A stretch of 64,000 nucleotides of DNA from Herbidospora solisilvae (GCF_009901565.1 NZ_WXEW01000001.1:868001-932000); one strand, 5' to 3'; shown: positions 16,755 through 25,200, counted from the stretch's first letter. Numbers and translations are program-made. Notes: generated by a model from the letters alone, not told the origin.

Positions 16755-17224
16755 TCAGAGTGCGACCGCGTAGCGCCGGGCGGCGTCCTCCTTGAGCGAG
16801 AGGCCGTGGCCGAAGACCGACGCCGACGGGGTCACGACGCCGTCCGCGGGCCGCAGGCCCCCGTCGAAGAGCAGGCCCTCGACGCGGTCGTGGTCGGCGA
16901 ACCATTCGAGGTGCCGGACCGGCCGAGCAGGCGGCACAGCGGCAGCCCCACCGACCGCGCCGCCGCGTCCCACAGGGCGATGTCGACCGCCGAGATCGCG
17001 CACGACACCAGTCCGGGCCGGCCCGTCACCGCTCTGGCCAGCACGCCCTCGACCAGCGGCACGCAGGCCGCGTCGGCGTACGTCCACCCGAGCCCCGTCA
17101 CGTCGGCGGCCCGCACGTGCACCACGACGACGGTGGTGGCGTCCCAGCCGAGGGTGCCGTCGGTCTCCGGTTCCGGCGTGGGCACCCGGTAGGCGCGGGC
17201 CGCCACGTGGTCGACCGGCGCCAT
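16755..17224 (-). pseudogene. Enolase-superfamily (mandelate racemase-like) gene with a large internal deletion
   Basis: The first 100 residues in one frame (MAPVDHVAARAYRVP...SAVDIALWDAAARSVGLPLCRLLG) are a good N-terminal capping domain of the mandelate racemase/muconate lactonising group. Near 16915-16935 the match jumps, in a different frame, to a family C-terminus (VRHLEWFADHDRVEGLLF, ending LKEDAARRYAVAL). The central TIM-barrel with all metal ligands and the KxK motif is gone: about 470 bases remain of an expected 1.1 kb, and the joint is out of frame. The ATG at 17222-17224 still overlaps the TPP gene's stop, so it was once a full operon member. Confidence 0.8.
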
Positions 17225-19020
17225 CAGTCGTTCTTCCGGCCGTGCAGGAACTCCTGCGCCTTGGTCTTCACCCCTTGGGCGATCAGGTGGAACGCGCTCG
17301 GGTCACCCTGCAGCACGGCCTCGGTCACCGACTTGACCTCGTCGAAGGTCGCGTGCGGCGGGATGGGCGGCACCTCCGGGTCGCAGTGCACGTCGAGCAC
17401 CGCCGGCACACCCGCCGCGAACGCCCGGTCCCAGGCCGTGCCCAGGACGTCGGGCTCGGTCACGGTGATGCCCTCCAGGCCGAGGGAGCGGGCGAACCCG
17501 GCGTAGTCGACGTCGGGGAGGCTCTGCGAGGCCTCGAACTTCGGCGCGCCGCCCATGGCCCGCAGCTCCCAGGTCACCTGGTTGAGGTCGTTGTTGTGGA
17601 AGACGCAGACGACCAGGCGCGGGTCGCGCCACAGGTGGTGGTAGCGGGCGATGGTGATCAGCTCGGCCAGGCCGTTCATCTGCATGGCCCCGTCGCCCAC
17701 CAGGGCGACCACGGGCCGGCCGGGATGGGCGAACTTGGCGCCGATGGCGTAGGGGACGCCGGGGCCCATCGTGGCCAGGGTGCCCGAGAGCGAGCCCCGC
17801 ATGCCCTCGCGCATGCGCAGGTTGCGGGCGTACCAGTTGGTGGACGAGCCGGAGTCGGCCGTCACGATCGTGTCGCCCGGAATGCGCCGGGACAACTCCG
17901 AGACGATCAGCATCGGGTTGACCGGCTTGGCCGTCACCTCGGCCTCGCGCTCCATGACGTCCCACCAGTGGGCCACGTTCCGCTCGATGGTCTCCCGCCA
18001 CTCGCTGCCGACCTTGGGCCGGATCATCGGGAGCAGCGCGGTGAGCGTGGCGGCGGCGTCGCCGACCAGGTTGACCTCGGTGGGGTAGCGCATCCCGATG
18101 AAGCGGCCGTCGATGTCGATCTGCACCGCTCTGGCCTGCCCGAACTCCGGCAAGAACTGGGTGTAGGGGAAGTTGGAGCCCACGATCAGCAGGGTGTCGC
18201 AGTCGCGCATCATCTCGTAGCTGGGCCGGGTGCCGAGCAGCCCGATCGACCCCGTCACGTAGGGCAGGTCGTCGGGCAGCACGTCCTTGCCCAGCAGCGC
18301 CTTGGCGACTCCCGCGCCGGTGAGGTCGGCGAACCGCCGCACCTCCTCGGCCGCGCCCCGGGCGCCCTGCCCGACCAGGACGGCCGGCCGCTCCCCCGCG
18401 TTGATCACCTCGGCGGCCCTTGCGATGTCGGACTCGGTGGCGACCGACCGCGCCCACAACGTGCCGGGCGGGCTGGAGGGCACCATCTTGAAGGCGTGCT
18501 CCGGCGGGGCGTACTCCTCCTCCTGGAGGTCCGACGGGATGATCACCGCCGTCGGCGCGCGGGACGCCTGGGCGGTCCTGATCGCGCGGTCGAGCGCGTT
18601 CGGGAGCTGCTCGGCCACGTTGACCTCGACCAGGTACTCCGAGGCGACGTCCTTGAACAGCGCCTGGAGGTCGACCTCCTGCTGGTAGCTGCCGCCCATC
18701 GCGCTGCGGGCGGTCTGGCCCACGATCGCCACGACCGGCACGTGGTCGAGCTTGGCGTCGTAGAGGCCGTTCAGCAGGTGGATCGCCCCGGGTCCGGAGG
18801 TGGCCATGCACACCCCGAACCGCCCGCTGAACTTGGCGTATCCCACGGCCGCGAAGGCGGCCATCTCCTCGTGCCGGCTCTGCACGAACCGGGGCATGTC
18901 ATCCGCCCTCCCCAGGGCCGCGAGGATCCCGTTGATCCCGTCCCCCGGATAGGCGAAGACCTGCTGCACGCCCCATTCCTGCAGGCGTCGTACCACGTAG
19001 TCACCGACGGTCTGCGTCAT
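17224..19020 (-). CDS. Thiamine-pyrophosphate enzyme, pyruvate oxidase-like
   Basis: 598 residues with the three-domain fold of pyruvate oxidase and acetolactate synthase. The N-terminal domain has the activating Glu in QSRHEEMAAFAAVGYAK (about 47-63) and ATSGPGAIHLLNGLYDAK. The C-terminal domain has the TPP/Mg motif GDGAMQMNG...FHNNDLNQVTWE (about 430-470). Context with an FAD/Fe-S dehydrogenase favours a pyruvate or 2-ketoacid oxidase feeding the respiratory chain, but sequence alone does not separate oxidase from decarboxylase or carboligase. ATG at 19018-19020 is used; in-frame ATG at 19038 and a GTG further upstream with AAAAGG before it are alternatives adding 6-11 residues. Confidence 0.87.
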   Translation of the reverse strand: MTQTVGDYVVRRLQEWGVQQVFAYPGDGINGILAALGRADDMPRFVQSRHEEMAAFAAVGYAKFSGRFGVCMATSGPGAIHLLNGLYDAKLDHVPVVAIVGQTARSAMGGSYQQEVDLQALFKDVASEYLVEVNVAEQLPNALDRAIRTAQASRAPTAVIIPSDLQEEEYAPPEHAFKMVPSSPPGTLWARSVATESDIARAAEVINAGERPAVLVGQGARGAAEEVRRFADLTGAGVAKALLGKDVLPDDLPYVTGSIGLLGTRPSYEMMRDCDTLLIVGSNFPYTQFLPEFGQARAVQIDIDGRFIGMRYPTEVNLVGDAAATLTALLPMIRPKVGSEWRETIERNVAHWWDVMEREAEVTAKPVNPMLIVSELSRRIPGDTIVTADSGSSTNWYARNLRMREGMRGSLSGTLATMGPGVPYAIGAKFAHPGRPVVALVGDGAMQMNGLAELITIARYHHLWRDPRLVVCVFHNNDLNQVTWELRAMGGAPKFEASQSLPDVDYAGFARSLGLEGITVTEPDVLGTAWDRAFAAGVPAVLDVHCDPEVPPIPPHATFDEVKSVTEAVLQGDPSAFHLIAQGVKTKAQEFLHGRKND

Positions 19021-19076
19021 GAGCCCGGCCGTACCCATCCGCTTTATCGGCACACGCACCTTTTGTCGGATTTGGG

Positions 19077-19796
19077 TTAGACGAGCACGTGGCCCCCGTC
19101 CACGGTCAGCACGGTCCCCGAGGCGAACGGCTCGGTCATCAGAAACACGTACGCCCGCGCGATGTCCTCGACCTCGCCGACCCGGCCGACCGGGATCACG
19201 GCCCCGGCCTCGGCGTACATGCGCTCGCGGGCCTCCTCGCCCATCCCCGCCCACAGGGGCGAGCGCACGAACCCGGGGGCCACGGCGTTGACCCTGATCG
19301 GGGCCAGTTCGACGGCCAGCGCCCTGGTCAGCGACTCGATCGCCCCGCAGATGCTGGCCGCGACCGACCATCCGGGCCCCGGCCGGTCCTTTGCGGTGCC
19401 GGTCGTGAGCGTGATCGACCCGTCCTTGCGCAGGTGCGGCAGGGCGGCCCGGACCGCGCCCAGCGCCCCGAAGTAGCGGACGGTGAAGAAGCGGCGGGCC
19501 GCGTCGAGGTCCAGGCCGTCGACCGGCATCAGCGCCAGCGGCTCTCCGGCGGTGTAGACGAGGTGGTCGACCGGGCCCGCCTCGGCGAGGACCGCGCCCA
19601 CCGCCGCCGGGTCGGTGAGGTCGGCGACCCGTCCCTCTGCGCCTTCGGGCAACTGCGCGAGCGCCCGGTCGACGCTGGCCCGGCGGCTGGAGGCGACCGT
19701 CACCGCGGCCCCCTGCCGCGCCGCCGCCTCGGCCGTGGCCAGCCCGATTCCCGAGGTGCCACCCAGCACGACGACCCGCTGTCCCTGAAGATCCAT
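19077..19796 (-). CDS. Short-chain dehydrogenase with an atypical active site
   Basis: 239 residues with the SDR cofactor loop GGTSGIG (about 12-18), NAG replaced by YTAGEP, and the C-terminal box VNAVAPGFVRSPLW. Where classical SDRs have YxxxK, this one reads GWSVAASICGAIESLTRAL, with neither the Tyr nor the Lys. A group of actinobacterial SDRs beside LysR genes shares this ASICGA version, so it looks like a family trait rather than damage. Catalysis, if any, must differ. ATG at 19794-19796 has GGAGAAGG upstream. It heads the operon and diverges from the LysR gene. Confidence 0.82.
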   Translation of the reverse strand: MDLQGQRVVVLGGTSGIGLATAEAAARQGAAVTVASSRRASVDRALAQLPEGAEGRVADLTDPAAVGAVLAEAGPVDHLVYTAGEPLALMPVDGLDLDAARRFFTVRYFGALGAVRAALPHLRKDGSITLTTGTAKDRPGPGWSVAASICGAIESLTRALAVELAPIRVNAVAPGFVRSPLWAGMGEEARERMYAEAGAVIPVGRVGEVEDIARAYVFLMTEPFASGTVLTVDGGHVLV

Positions 19797-19885
19797 GGTT
19801 CCTTCTCCCGTACGAGGACGATGCCGACCCCTCCACGATGCCCCCGCCGGGAGGCCGCCGTCCAAGACCTCGTTCGCCGCCTGTA

Positions 19886-19900
19886 ATACCCTGAGGGCAT
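19886..19900. promoter_or_regulatory. Candidate LysR box between the SDR operon and lysR
   Basis: ATACCCTGAGGGCAT is an interrupted dyad with the T-N11-A layout (T19887, A19899) expected of a LysR-type recognition site. It lies 21 bases before the LysR start and about 90 bases upstream of the SDR start, the usual place for control of a divergent pair. The leftmost bases also form a possible -10 (TAATAC, 19884-19889) for lysR, so binding there could autorepress. Confidence 0.4.
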
Positions 19901-19921
19901 CACGACCTGGAGGAGGCGCTG

Positions 19922-20785
19922 GTGGACGTCGACCTGCGGAAGCTGCGCTACTTCGTCGCGGTGGCCGGGCGGCTCCACTTCGGCCGCGCCGCCGAGGACC
20001 TGCACATCGCCCAGCCGGTGTTGTCGCGCCAGATCCGGGCGCTGGAAGACGAGCTGGGGGCCCAGCTCTTCGTCCGGACGAAACGGGCGACCGAGCTGAC
20101 CCCGGCGGGCGAACAGCTCCTCGCCGACGCCCGCCCGCTGCTGGCCTCGGCCGAGGGCCTGCGCCGCCGCGTCGCCCGCGCGGCCCGGGGCGGCGACGTG
20201 TTCACGGTCGGCTTCATGCCCGGCCTGATCGTCACCCCGGCGGTCCGGGCGTTCGGCGAGCGCCACCCCGGGCTGACCGTGGAGGTGGTCCGCACCACCT
20301 GGGACGACCAGACCGCCACCATCCACGACGGCCGGGTCGACGTCGGCTACGTGCGCCTGCCGATCGACCGGCGCGGCCTGCGCGTCACCCCGCTGTGGAG
20401 CGAGCCGCGCGTCGCCGTGCTGCCCGCCGACCACCCCTTCGCGGGCAAGGACGCCGTCGGCATCGCCGACCTGGCCGGCGAGCGCCTCCTGCAGAACCCC
20501 GACGCCGTCCCCGAGTGGCGCGACGTCGCCACCCGGCGCGACCCCGAGGTCAGGTTCCGCGCGGTGGAGGAGAAGCTGGAGCACGTCGCCGGCGGTCACG
20601 GCGTGGTCATCCTGCCGCTGTCGGTGGCGGTCTTCTACACGCGCCCCGACGTCGTGTACGCCCACGTGACCGACATCCCGCCGAACCAGGTGTGCCTGGC
20701 CTGGAGCGCCGCCCGCCGCAATCCCCTGATCGCCGGCTTCGCGGCCGTGGCCCGGGAAATGTCGGTGGCCGCCGATAGTTTCTGA
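19922..20785 (+). CDS. LysR-family transcriptional regulator
   Basis: 287 residues. The N-terminal helix-turn-helix (about 1-65) has LRKLRYFVAVAGRLHFGRAA and SRQIRALEDELGAQLF, standard for LysR. The C-terminal part (about 90-285) is the two-lobed co-inducer domain: FTVGFMPGLIVTPAVRAF and later GHGVVILPLSVAVFY. GTG at 19922 follows GGAGGAGG at good spacing. It reads away from the SDR/TPP/dehydrogenase operon, the classical LysR arrangement, so it most likely controls that operon in response to one of its metabolites. The ligand is unknown. Confidence 0.9.
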   Translation: MDVDLRKLRYFVAVAGRLHFGRAAEDLHIAQPVLSRQIRALEDELGAQLFVRTKRATELTPAGEQLLADARPLLASAEGLRRRVARAARGGDVFTVGFMPGLIVTPAVRAFGERHPGLTVEVVRTTWDDQTATIHDGRVDVGYVRLPIDRRGLRVTPLWSEPRVAVLPADHPFAGKDAVGIADLAGERLLQNPDAVPEWRDVATRRDPEVRFRAVEEKLEHVAGGHGVVILPLSVAVFYTRPDVVYAHVTDIPPNQVCLAWSAARRNPLIAGFAAVAREMSVAADSF

Positions 20786-20813
20786 TCAACCCCCCGAACA
20801 CGGAAGGTTGGTC

Positions 20814-21110
20814 ATGTACCGACAGGGTGACATCCTGATCATGCCGGTCCCCGAGGCGTCGGTGCCTCCCGGTCTCGTCGCCGAACCGCGTGACCACAAG
20901 GGCCGCATCGTGCTGGCCCTGGGCGAGGCCACCGGCCACGCCCACGCGCTCCACGGCCCCGGAACGCTCTACCCGGGCTTCCTCCACCTGCCCGAGGGCG
21001 GCCGGCTGGTCCACGAGGAGCACGCCACGATCCCGTTGCCGAAGGGCTGGTTCCGGATCGTCCGCCAGCGTGAATACGTGCCGGGTTCGTTCCGGGTGGT
21101 GGCCGACTGA
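20814..21110 (+). CDS. Small conserved protein of unknown function, paired with the next gene
   Basis: 98 residues, soluble, predicted mostly beta. Features are MYRQGDILIMPVPE at the start, a GEATGHAHAL box (two His), LVHEEHATIPLPKGWFRIVRQREY near the end, and a final VVAD. His-rich GHAH and EEH suggest a possible metal site in a small barrel. I recall such proteins beside DUF6745-type genes but know no function. ATG at 20814 follows GGAAGG; the stop overlaps the next ATG (TGATG), so the two products are made together. Confidence 0.7.
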   Translation: MYRQGDILIMPVPEASVPPGLVAEPRDHKGRIVLALGEATGHAHALHGPGTLYPGFLHLPEGGRLVHEEHATIPLPKGWFRIVRQREYVPGSFRVVAD

Positions 21111-22189
21111 TGCGCGTCGAGACCACGATGACCTGGGCCGACGTCGCCTTCTCCACCGGCGGGGGCGACCGCGCCGAGGCCGAGGCGGGTGTCCGCGAGG
21201 CCTACGCCGCCGCCGGGCTGGCCGCCCCCCGCGCGATCCTCTGGGCCGGGTCGCCGGTCGTCGCCTCGGCGGCGGCCGCCATCCACCACGGCGGCGAGGC
21301 CGCCGTCGACGCGCTGAACAAGGCCGGCCTGGGGTCGCTCATCCTGTCGGCGGCGCCGTTGCTGGCCCGCCCCCTCGGCCGTTCCGTCCGCGAGGAGGTG
21401 CGCACCCAGCCCTGGGAGCGGGCCCGCGCCGACGTGCTGCGCGAGACCGGCGGGGCCGGCTGGGCGCGGGTGTGGGAGTCGACCGGCGGGCTGCTCTGGC
21501 CGAGGGTGAACACCGTCGTCCAGGAGATTCGCCGGGGCCTGTCGGTGCTCGGCGGCGAGGAGGCCGGCGACCTGCTGCGCCAGGCCGCGCTCGACGCGGT
21601 GCTCGGCCAGCACGACGCCGCCTGGTTGTCGGCCTTCGCCGACGCCCCCGGCCTGGCCGGGCTGACCAGGGTCGCCCGCAACGCGGGCTGGTGGTTCCCC
21701 TACGCCGACGTGGCGATCGTCTGCGAGCGCCCCGCCGAGCTCCACCTCGACGAGGCGGGCCGCCTCCACCGCTCCGACGGCCCCGCCCTGGTCTTCCCCG
21801 ACGGCTTCGCGCTGGAGGCCTGGCACGGCATGCCGGTGCCCGAGGGCTTCGTGGCGTCGATGGCCGACCTGAACCCCGAGCGCATCCGCAACGAGGAGAA
21901 CGCCGAGCTGCGCCGGGTCATGCTCGAACACTTCGGCTTCGACCGCTACCTGTCGGAGTCGGGCGCGACCCCCCTCCACCGCGACGAGACGGGCATCCTG
22001 TGGCGCATCAGCCTGCCCGACGACGAAGACGTGGTGACGGTCGAGGTGGTCAACTCCACCGCCGAACCCGACGGAACCTTCCGCACCTACTTCCTGCGGG
22101 TGCCGCCGTGGGTGCAGCGCGCCCGCCAGGGCGTGGCATGGACGTTCGGGGTGAAGGAGGAGGACTACCGTCCCGAGAGGGAGACCTGA
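21110..22189 (+). CDS. DUF6745-like protein
   Basis: 359 residues with no signal or membrane segments. The N-terminal 180 residues are Ala-rich and helical (SPVVASAAAAIHHGG, LGRSVREEVRTQPW). The C-terminal half has a conserved-looking stretch: RLHRSDGPALVFPDG, LEAWHGMPVPEGFV, then a repeat-like end ATPLHRDETGILWRISLPDDED and VNSTAEPDGTFRTYFLRVPP. These fit the DUF6745 family, which I know only as uncharacterised; related proteins appear beside LRR-type genes in other actinomycetes. Start is coupled to the previous stop. Its 3' end overlaps the histidine kinase's 3' end by 25 bases. Confidence 0.65.
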   Translation: MRVETTMTWADVAFSTGGGDRAEAEAGVREAYAAAGLAAPRAILWAGSPVVASAAAAIHHGGEAAVDALNKAGLGSLILSAAPLLARPLGRSVREEVRTQPWERARADVLRETGGAGWARVWESTGGLLWPRVNTVVQEIRRGLSVLGGEEAGDLLRQAALDAVLGQHDAAWLSAFADAPGLAGLTRVARNAGWWFPYADVAIVCERPAELHLDEAGRLHRSDGPALVFPDGFALEAWHGMPVPEGFVASMADLNPERIRNEENAELRRVMLEHFGFDRYLSESGATPLHRDETGILWRISLPDDEDVVTVEVVNSTAEPDGTFRTYFLRVPPWVQRARQGVAWTFGVKEEDYRPERET

Positions 22190-23736
22190 CCCCCGAACTC
22201 TCCGGGCAGCGCCAGGGTGAAGGCGGCCCCCTGGCCGGGCGCCGTGCGGAGGTCGAGACGGCCTCCATGGGCCTCCGCCAGCGAGCGGGCGATGGCCAGG
22301 CCGAGCCCCGCGCCGCCGGGCCCCGACCGGCTGCGTGAGGCGTCGGCGCGGGAGAAGCGGTCGAACACGCGGGCGGCCTCCTCCGGGCCGAGCCCCGGCC
22401 CGTGGTCCTCGATCACCAGCACCGCCTCGCCGTCTCGGGTGCCGACCCCGATGCGCACGGGCGTGCCGTCGGGGGTGTGCTCGACCACGTTCCCGACCAG
22501 GTTCGTCACGACCTGGCGCAGCCGGGCCTCGTCGCCGACCACGGGCGCCGAGGCGGGCGGCCCGCCGTCGGGGCCGGTCAGCTCGACCGGCCGCCCGGGG
22601 GCCAGGGCGCGCAGGTCGAGGCGGGCGTCGGCGGCCAGGGTGCGCAGGTCCATCGGGGCCAGGTCGAGCGGCAGGGCGTCGCCGCCCTCGTCGAGGCGGG
22701 CCAGCAGCAGCAGGTCCTCGATCAGCCGGGCCAGCCGTCCGGCCTCGCTCTCGATCCGGGCCATCGCGGGGGCGACCTCGGGCAGCCCGCCCATGCGGTA
22801 GAGCTCGGAGAACCCCTTGATGCCGACGAGCGGGGTGCGCAGCTCGTGCCCGACGTCGGCGACGAAGCGGCGCAACCGGGCCTCCGACTCGGTGCGCGCC
22901 GCGAAGGCGTGCTCGATCTGGCCGAGCATGCCGTTGAGCGCGGCCGACAACCGGCCGACCTCGGTGTCGGGGGCCGCGTCGGGCACCCTGCGGCCGAGTT
23001 CCCCCGCCGCGATGGCGGCGGCGGTCTCCTCGATGTCCCGCAGAGGCCGCAGCCCGGCCCTGACGGCGAACCATCCGGCCAGCGTGAGCAGGGCGAGCAG
23101 GGCGATCCCGGTGACGACGTAGATCACCCGCAACCGGCCGACCGTGGCCTGCACGGCGTCGAGCGAGGCCGCCACGACGACGGAGCTCCCGGCTCCTTCG
23201 CGGGGCACCACGAGCACCCGCCAGTCCGCCCCACCGGCGGAATCCCGCGCCTCGAAGGGCTGGAGTTCCGAACCTGTCCGCCGCGGACCCGCGCCAGGCT
23301 CGGGGGCGATCCGCTCGGGGGCGATCCGCTCGGGTGTGGTCGGCTCAGGTGCGATCGGCTCGGGCGCGGTCGGTGCGAGGTTGGCGGGGCCGGGGGCATC
23401 GCTCGGGTGGGCGGGCAGTTCCGGGCCGCCGGGGCCCGGTGGGAGGCGGACCTCTGAGACGGGGTCGCCGTCCAGGGGCAGCTCCGCGATGTACAGGCGG
23501 TTGATCAGGTCGAGGTTGGTGCTCAGGGTGTTTCCCGCCACGCGGTCGGCGGGGGCCTGGGAGGCGAAGCCGGGCGGGATGGCGGCGATGATGCCGCCGA
23601 ACACGCGGAGCTGGGTGTCGACCCGCTCGACCAGGCCCGATCGCAGCAGGCCGACCACGATCGAGCCGCTCAGCAGCAGGCCCGCCGCCAGCAGGGCGCA
23701 GGTGATCAGGAGGAGGCGGCCGCGCAGGGAGGTCAT
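22165..23736 (-). CDS. Sensor histidine kinase with HAMP domain
   Basis: 523 residues. Two membrane helices (about 7-32 and 208-232) flank a 175-residue extracytoplasmic sensor. HAMP follows (LRDIEETAAAIAAGELGRRV), then the HisKA dimerisation helix with the phospho-His in FVADVGHELRTPLVG (about 298), and the HATPase domain (N-box NLVGNVVEHTP, G1 IEDHGPGLGPEEA, G2 GGAGLGLAIARSL). The sensor contains a five-copy PE(P/R)xA repeat. The ATG overlaps the response regulator stop, so the two form a cognate pair. It is the last gene of the long minus-strand run from 33672. Confidence 0.92.
   Translation of the reverse strand: MTSLRGRLLLITCALLAAGLLLSGSIVVGLLRSGLVERVDTQLRVFGGIIAAIPPGFASQAPADRVAGNTLSTNLDLINRLYIAELPLDGDPVSEVRLPPGPGGPELPAHPSDAPGPANLAPTAPEPIAPEPTTPERIAPERIAPEPGAGPRRTGSELQPFEARDSAGGADWRVLVVPREGAGSSVVVAASLDAVQATVGRLRVIYVVTGIALLALLTLAGWFAVRAGLRPLRDIEETAAAIAAGELGRRVPDAAPDTEVGRLSAALNGMLGQIEHAFAARTESEARLRRFVADVGHELRTPLVGIKGFSELYRMGGLPEVAPAMARIESEAGRLARLIEDLLLLARLDEGGDALPLDLAPMDLRTLAADARLDLRALAPGRPVELTGPDGGPPASAPVVGDEARLRQVVTNLVGNVVEHTPDGTPVRIGVGTRDGEAVLVIEDHGPGLGPEEAARVFDRFSRADASRSRSGPGGAGLGLAIARSLAEAHGGRLDLRTAPGQGAAFTLALPGEFGGQVSLSGR
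23298..23372. repeat. Five tandem 15-base repeats inside the histidine kinase sensor
   Basis: Five abutting units of the form GCTCGGGNGCGATC(C/G) lie at 23298, 23313, 23328, 23343 and 23358; the first two are identical. They encode PEPIA, PEPTT, PERIA, PERIA and PEPGA in the extracytoplasmic sensor. In-frame units of this size can expand or shrink by slippage without breaking the gene, so copy number may vary between strains. Confidence 0.75.
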
Positions 23737-24410
23737 CGGGGTTCGCGCAGGACGTAGCCGACGCCGTGGACGGTGTGGATGAGCCGGGGGCCGCTCGCCT
23801 CCAGTTTGCGGCGCAGGTAGCTGACGTAGGTGTCGACGATGCTGGTGTCGCCGGCGAAGTCGTACTGCCAGACGTCCTCGATGATCGAGGTCTTCGACAC
23901 CACCCGGCCGGCGTGGTCGGCCAGGTAGCTGAGCAGCCGGAACTCGGTGGGCGACAGGCGTATCGTCACCCCGGCCCGGCGCACCTGGCAGCCCTCGACG
24001 TCGACCTCCAGGTCGCCGACGACCACGGCGTGGGCGTGCGGCACGCCGGTGCGGCGCAGGATCGCGCGGATGCGGGCGAGCAGTTCGGGCAGGTCGAACG
24101 GCTTGGTGACGTAGTCGTCGCCGCCGAGGGTGAGGCCGGTGACCTTGTCGGCCGGGGAGTCGCGGGCGGTCAGGAACAACACCGGCACCGGCGGCCGGGC
24201 CAGGTCGCGCAGCCTGCGCACGACCTGGAAGCCGTCGAGGTCGGGCAGCATCACGTCGAGCAGGATCAGGTCGGGACGGGCCAGACGCACCGCCTCGACG
24301 GCCTCGGCGCCGGTGGCGGCGGAGGTCACCTCGAACCCGGCGAAGCGCAGGGTCGCCGACAGCAGTTCCCGCACCGTCGGCTCGTCGTCGACGACCAGCA
24401 GCCGCTCCAT
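23733..24410 (-). CDS. OmpR/PhoB-family response regulator
   Basis: 225 residues. The receiver domain (1-120) has the acidic pair VVDDEP, the phospho-acceptor Asp in LILLDVMLPDLDG (about 53), the Thr in FLTARDS and the Lys in DYVTKPFDLPEL. The DNA-binding winged helix (about 130-225) shows LSPTEFRLLSYLADHAGRVV and VDTYVSYLRRKLE. ATG at 24408-24410 is preferred over one 21 bases upstream because GGAAGGGG lies directly before it. It lies 22 bases after the ABC-2 permease gene and overlaps the kinase start, so transporter and two-component genes probably share a transcript. Confidence 0.92.
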   Translation of the reverse strand: MERLLVVDDEPTVRELLSATLRFAGFEVTSAATGAEAVEAVRLARPDLILLDVMLPDLDGFQVVRRLRDLARPPVPVLFLTARDSPADKVTGLTLGGDDYVTKPFDLPELLARIRAILRRTGVPHAHAVVVGDLEVDVEGCQVRRAGVTIRLSPTEFRLLSYLADHAGRVVSKTSIIEDVWQYDFAGDTSIVDTYVSYLRRKLEASGPRLIHTVHGVGYVLREPR

Positions 24411-24432
24411 CAGGCCCCTTCCGTCCTCCACA

Positions 24433-25200
24433 TCATGCGTCCCGCCGCCGGAGCACCACGTAGGCGGCGGCCAGCAGGATCGCGGCCCAGGTGCAGGTCA
24501 CGGCGAGGCCGGCCGCCGGTCCCGGCAGGTCGGGGTCGCCGTCGAGGCTGAGCAGCCGCAGCCCGGCCGTGATCGGCCAGTAGCTCAGGATCAGCCGGGC
24601 CAGCCATTCAGGGTAGAGCGAGGCCATCGCCGGGACGAACACCCCCATCACGATCGTGACGACCAGCGCCCCGGCGGTGCTGCGCAGCAGGCAGCCGACG
24701 GCCAGGCCGATCAGCCCGAGCAGGGCCAGCAGCAGCCCGGGCCCGGCCAGCACCCGGAGCATGCCCGGCTCGGCCAGCGGGTTGACGGGCACACCCCGCG
24801 AGGTCAGCACGGCCCGGTTGACGAAGACCACGATCAGCCCGGTCACCGCCCCGGCGGCCAGCGTCAGCCCGCCGCAGACCACGGCCTTGGCCGCCAGCAC
24901 CCGGCCCCGGCGGGGCGTCGTGGTCAGGGTCAGCGCCATCGTGCGGGTGAGGTACTCGACGGTGAAGGCCCGCAGGCCGAAGTAGCCGACGGCGATCTGG
25001 ACGAAGATCAGCGGCCGGAAGTCGGGCGCGGGCCGGTAGGCGGCCCGCTCGGCGGCGGTCATCCTGGCGTGCTCGGTGGCGGCGGCGTGGCCGAACAGCA
25101 CCGCGAACAGGGCGCCGAGCACGACGATCGCGGCGAGGGTGAACCAGGTCGACCGGGTCGTCCACGTCTTGGCCCATTCGGAGCGGATGGCGTCGATCAT
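24433..25200 (-). CDS. ABC-2 type transporter permease
   Basis: 255 residues with six hydrophobic segments, the usual number for ABC-2 export permeases: AIVVLGALFAVLFGHA, VQIAVGYFGLRAF, a middle pair (GGLTLAAGAVTGLIVVFVN; LLLALLGLIGLAVGCLL), VVTIVMGVFVPAMASLY and a final WAAILLAAAYVVL. The N-terminus IRSEWAKTWTTRSTW is the amphipathic elbow typical of these proteins. ATG overlaps the ATPase stop (ATGA). The substrate is unknown; the position downstream of the radical SAM cassette makes a product of that cassette a candidate. Confidence 0.88.
   Translation of the reverse strand: MIDAIRSEWAKTWTTRSTWFTLAAIVVLGALFAVLFGHAAATEHARMTAAERAAYRPAPDFRPLIFVQIAVGYFGLRAFTVEYLTRTMALTLTTTPRRGRVLAAKAVVCGGLTLAAGAVTGLIVVFVNRAVLTSRGVPVNPLAEPGMLRVLAGPGLLLALLGLIGLAVGCLLRSTAGALVVTIVMGVFVPAMASLYPEWLARLILSYWPITAGLRLLSLDGDPDLPGPAAGLAVTCTWAAILLAAAYVVLRRRDA

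Noticed and set aside
13853-16795. 980-codon plus-strand frame opposite the FAD/Fe-S dehydrogenase
   Set aside because: Antisense shadow; composition lacks domain-like patterns, while the minus strand has full FAD and Fe-S motifs.
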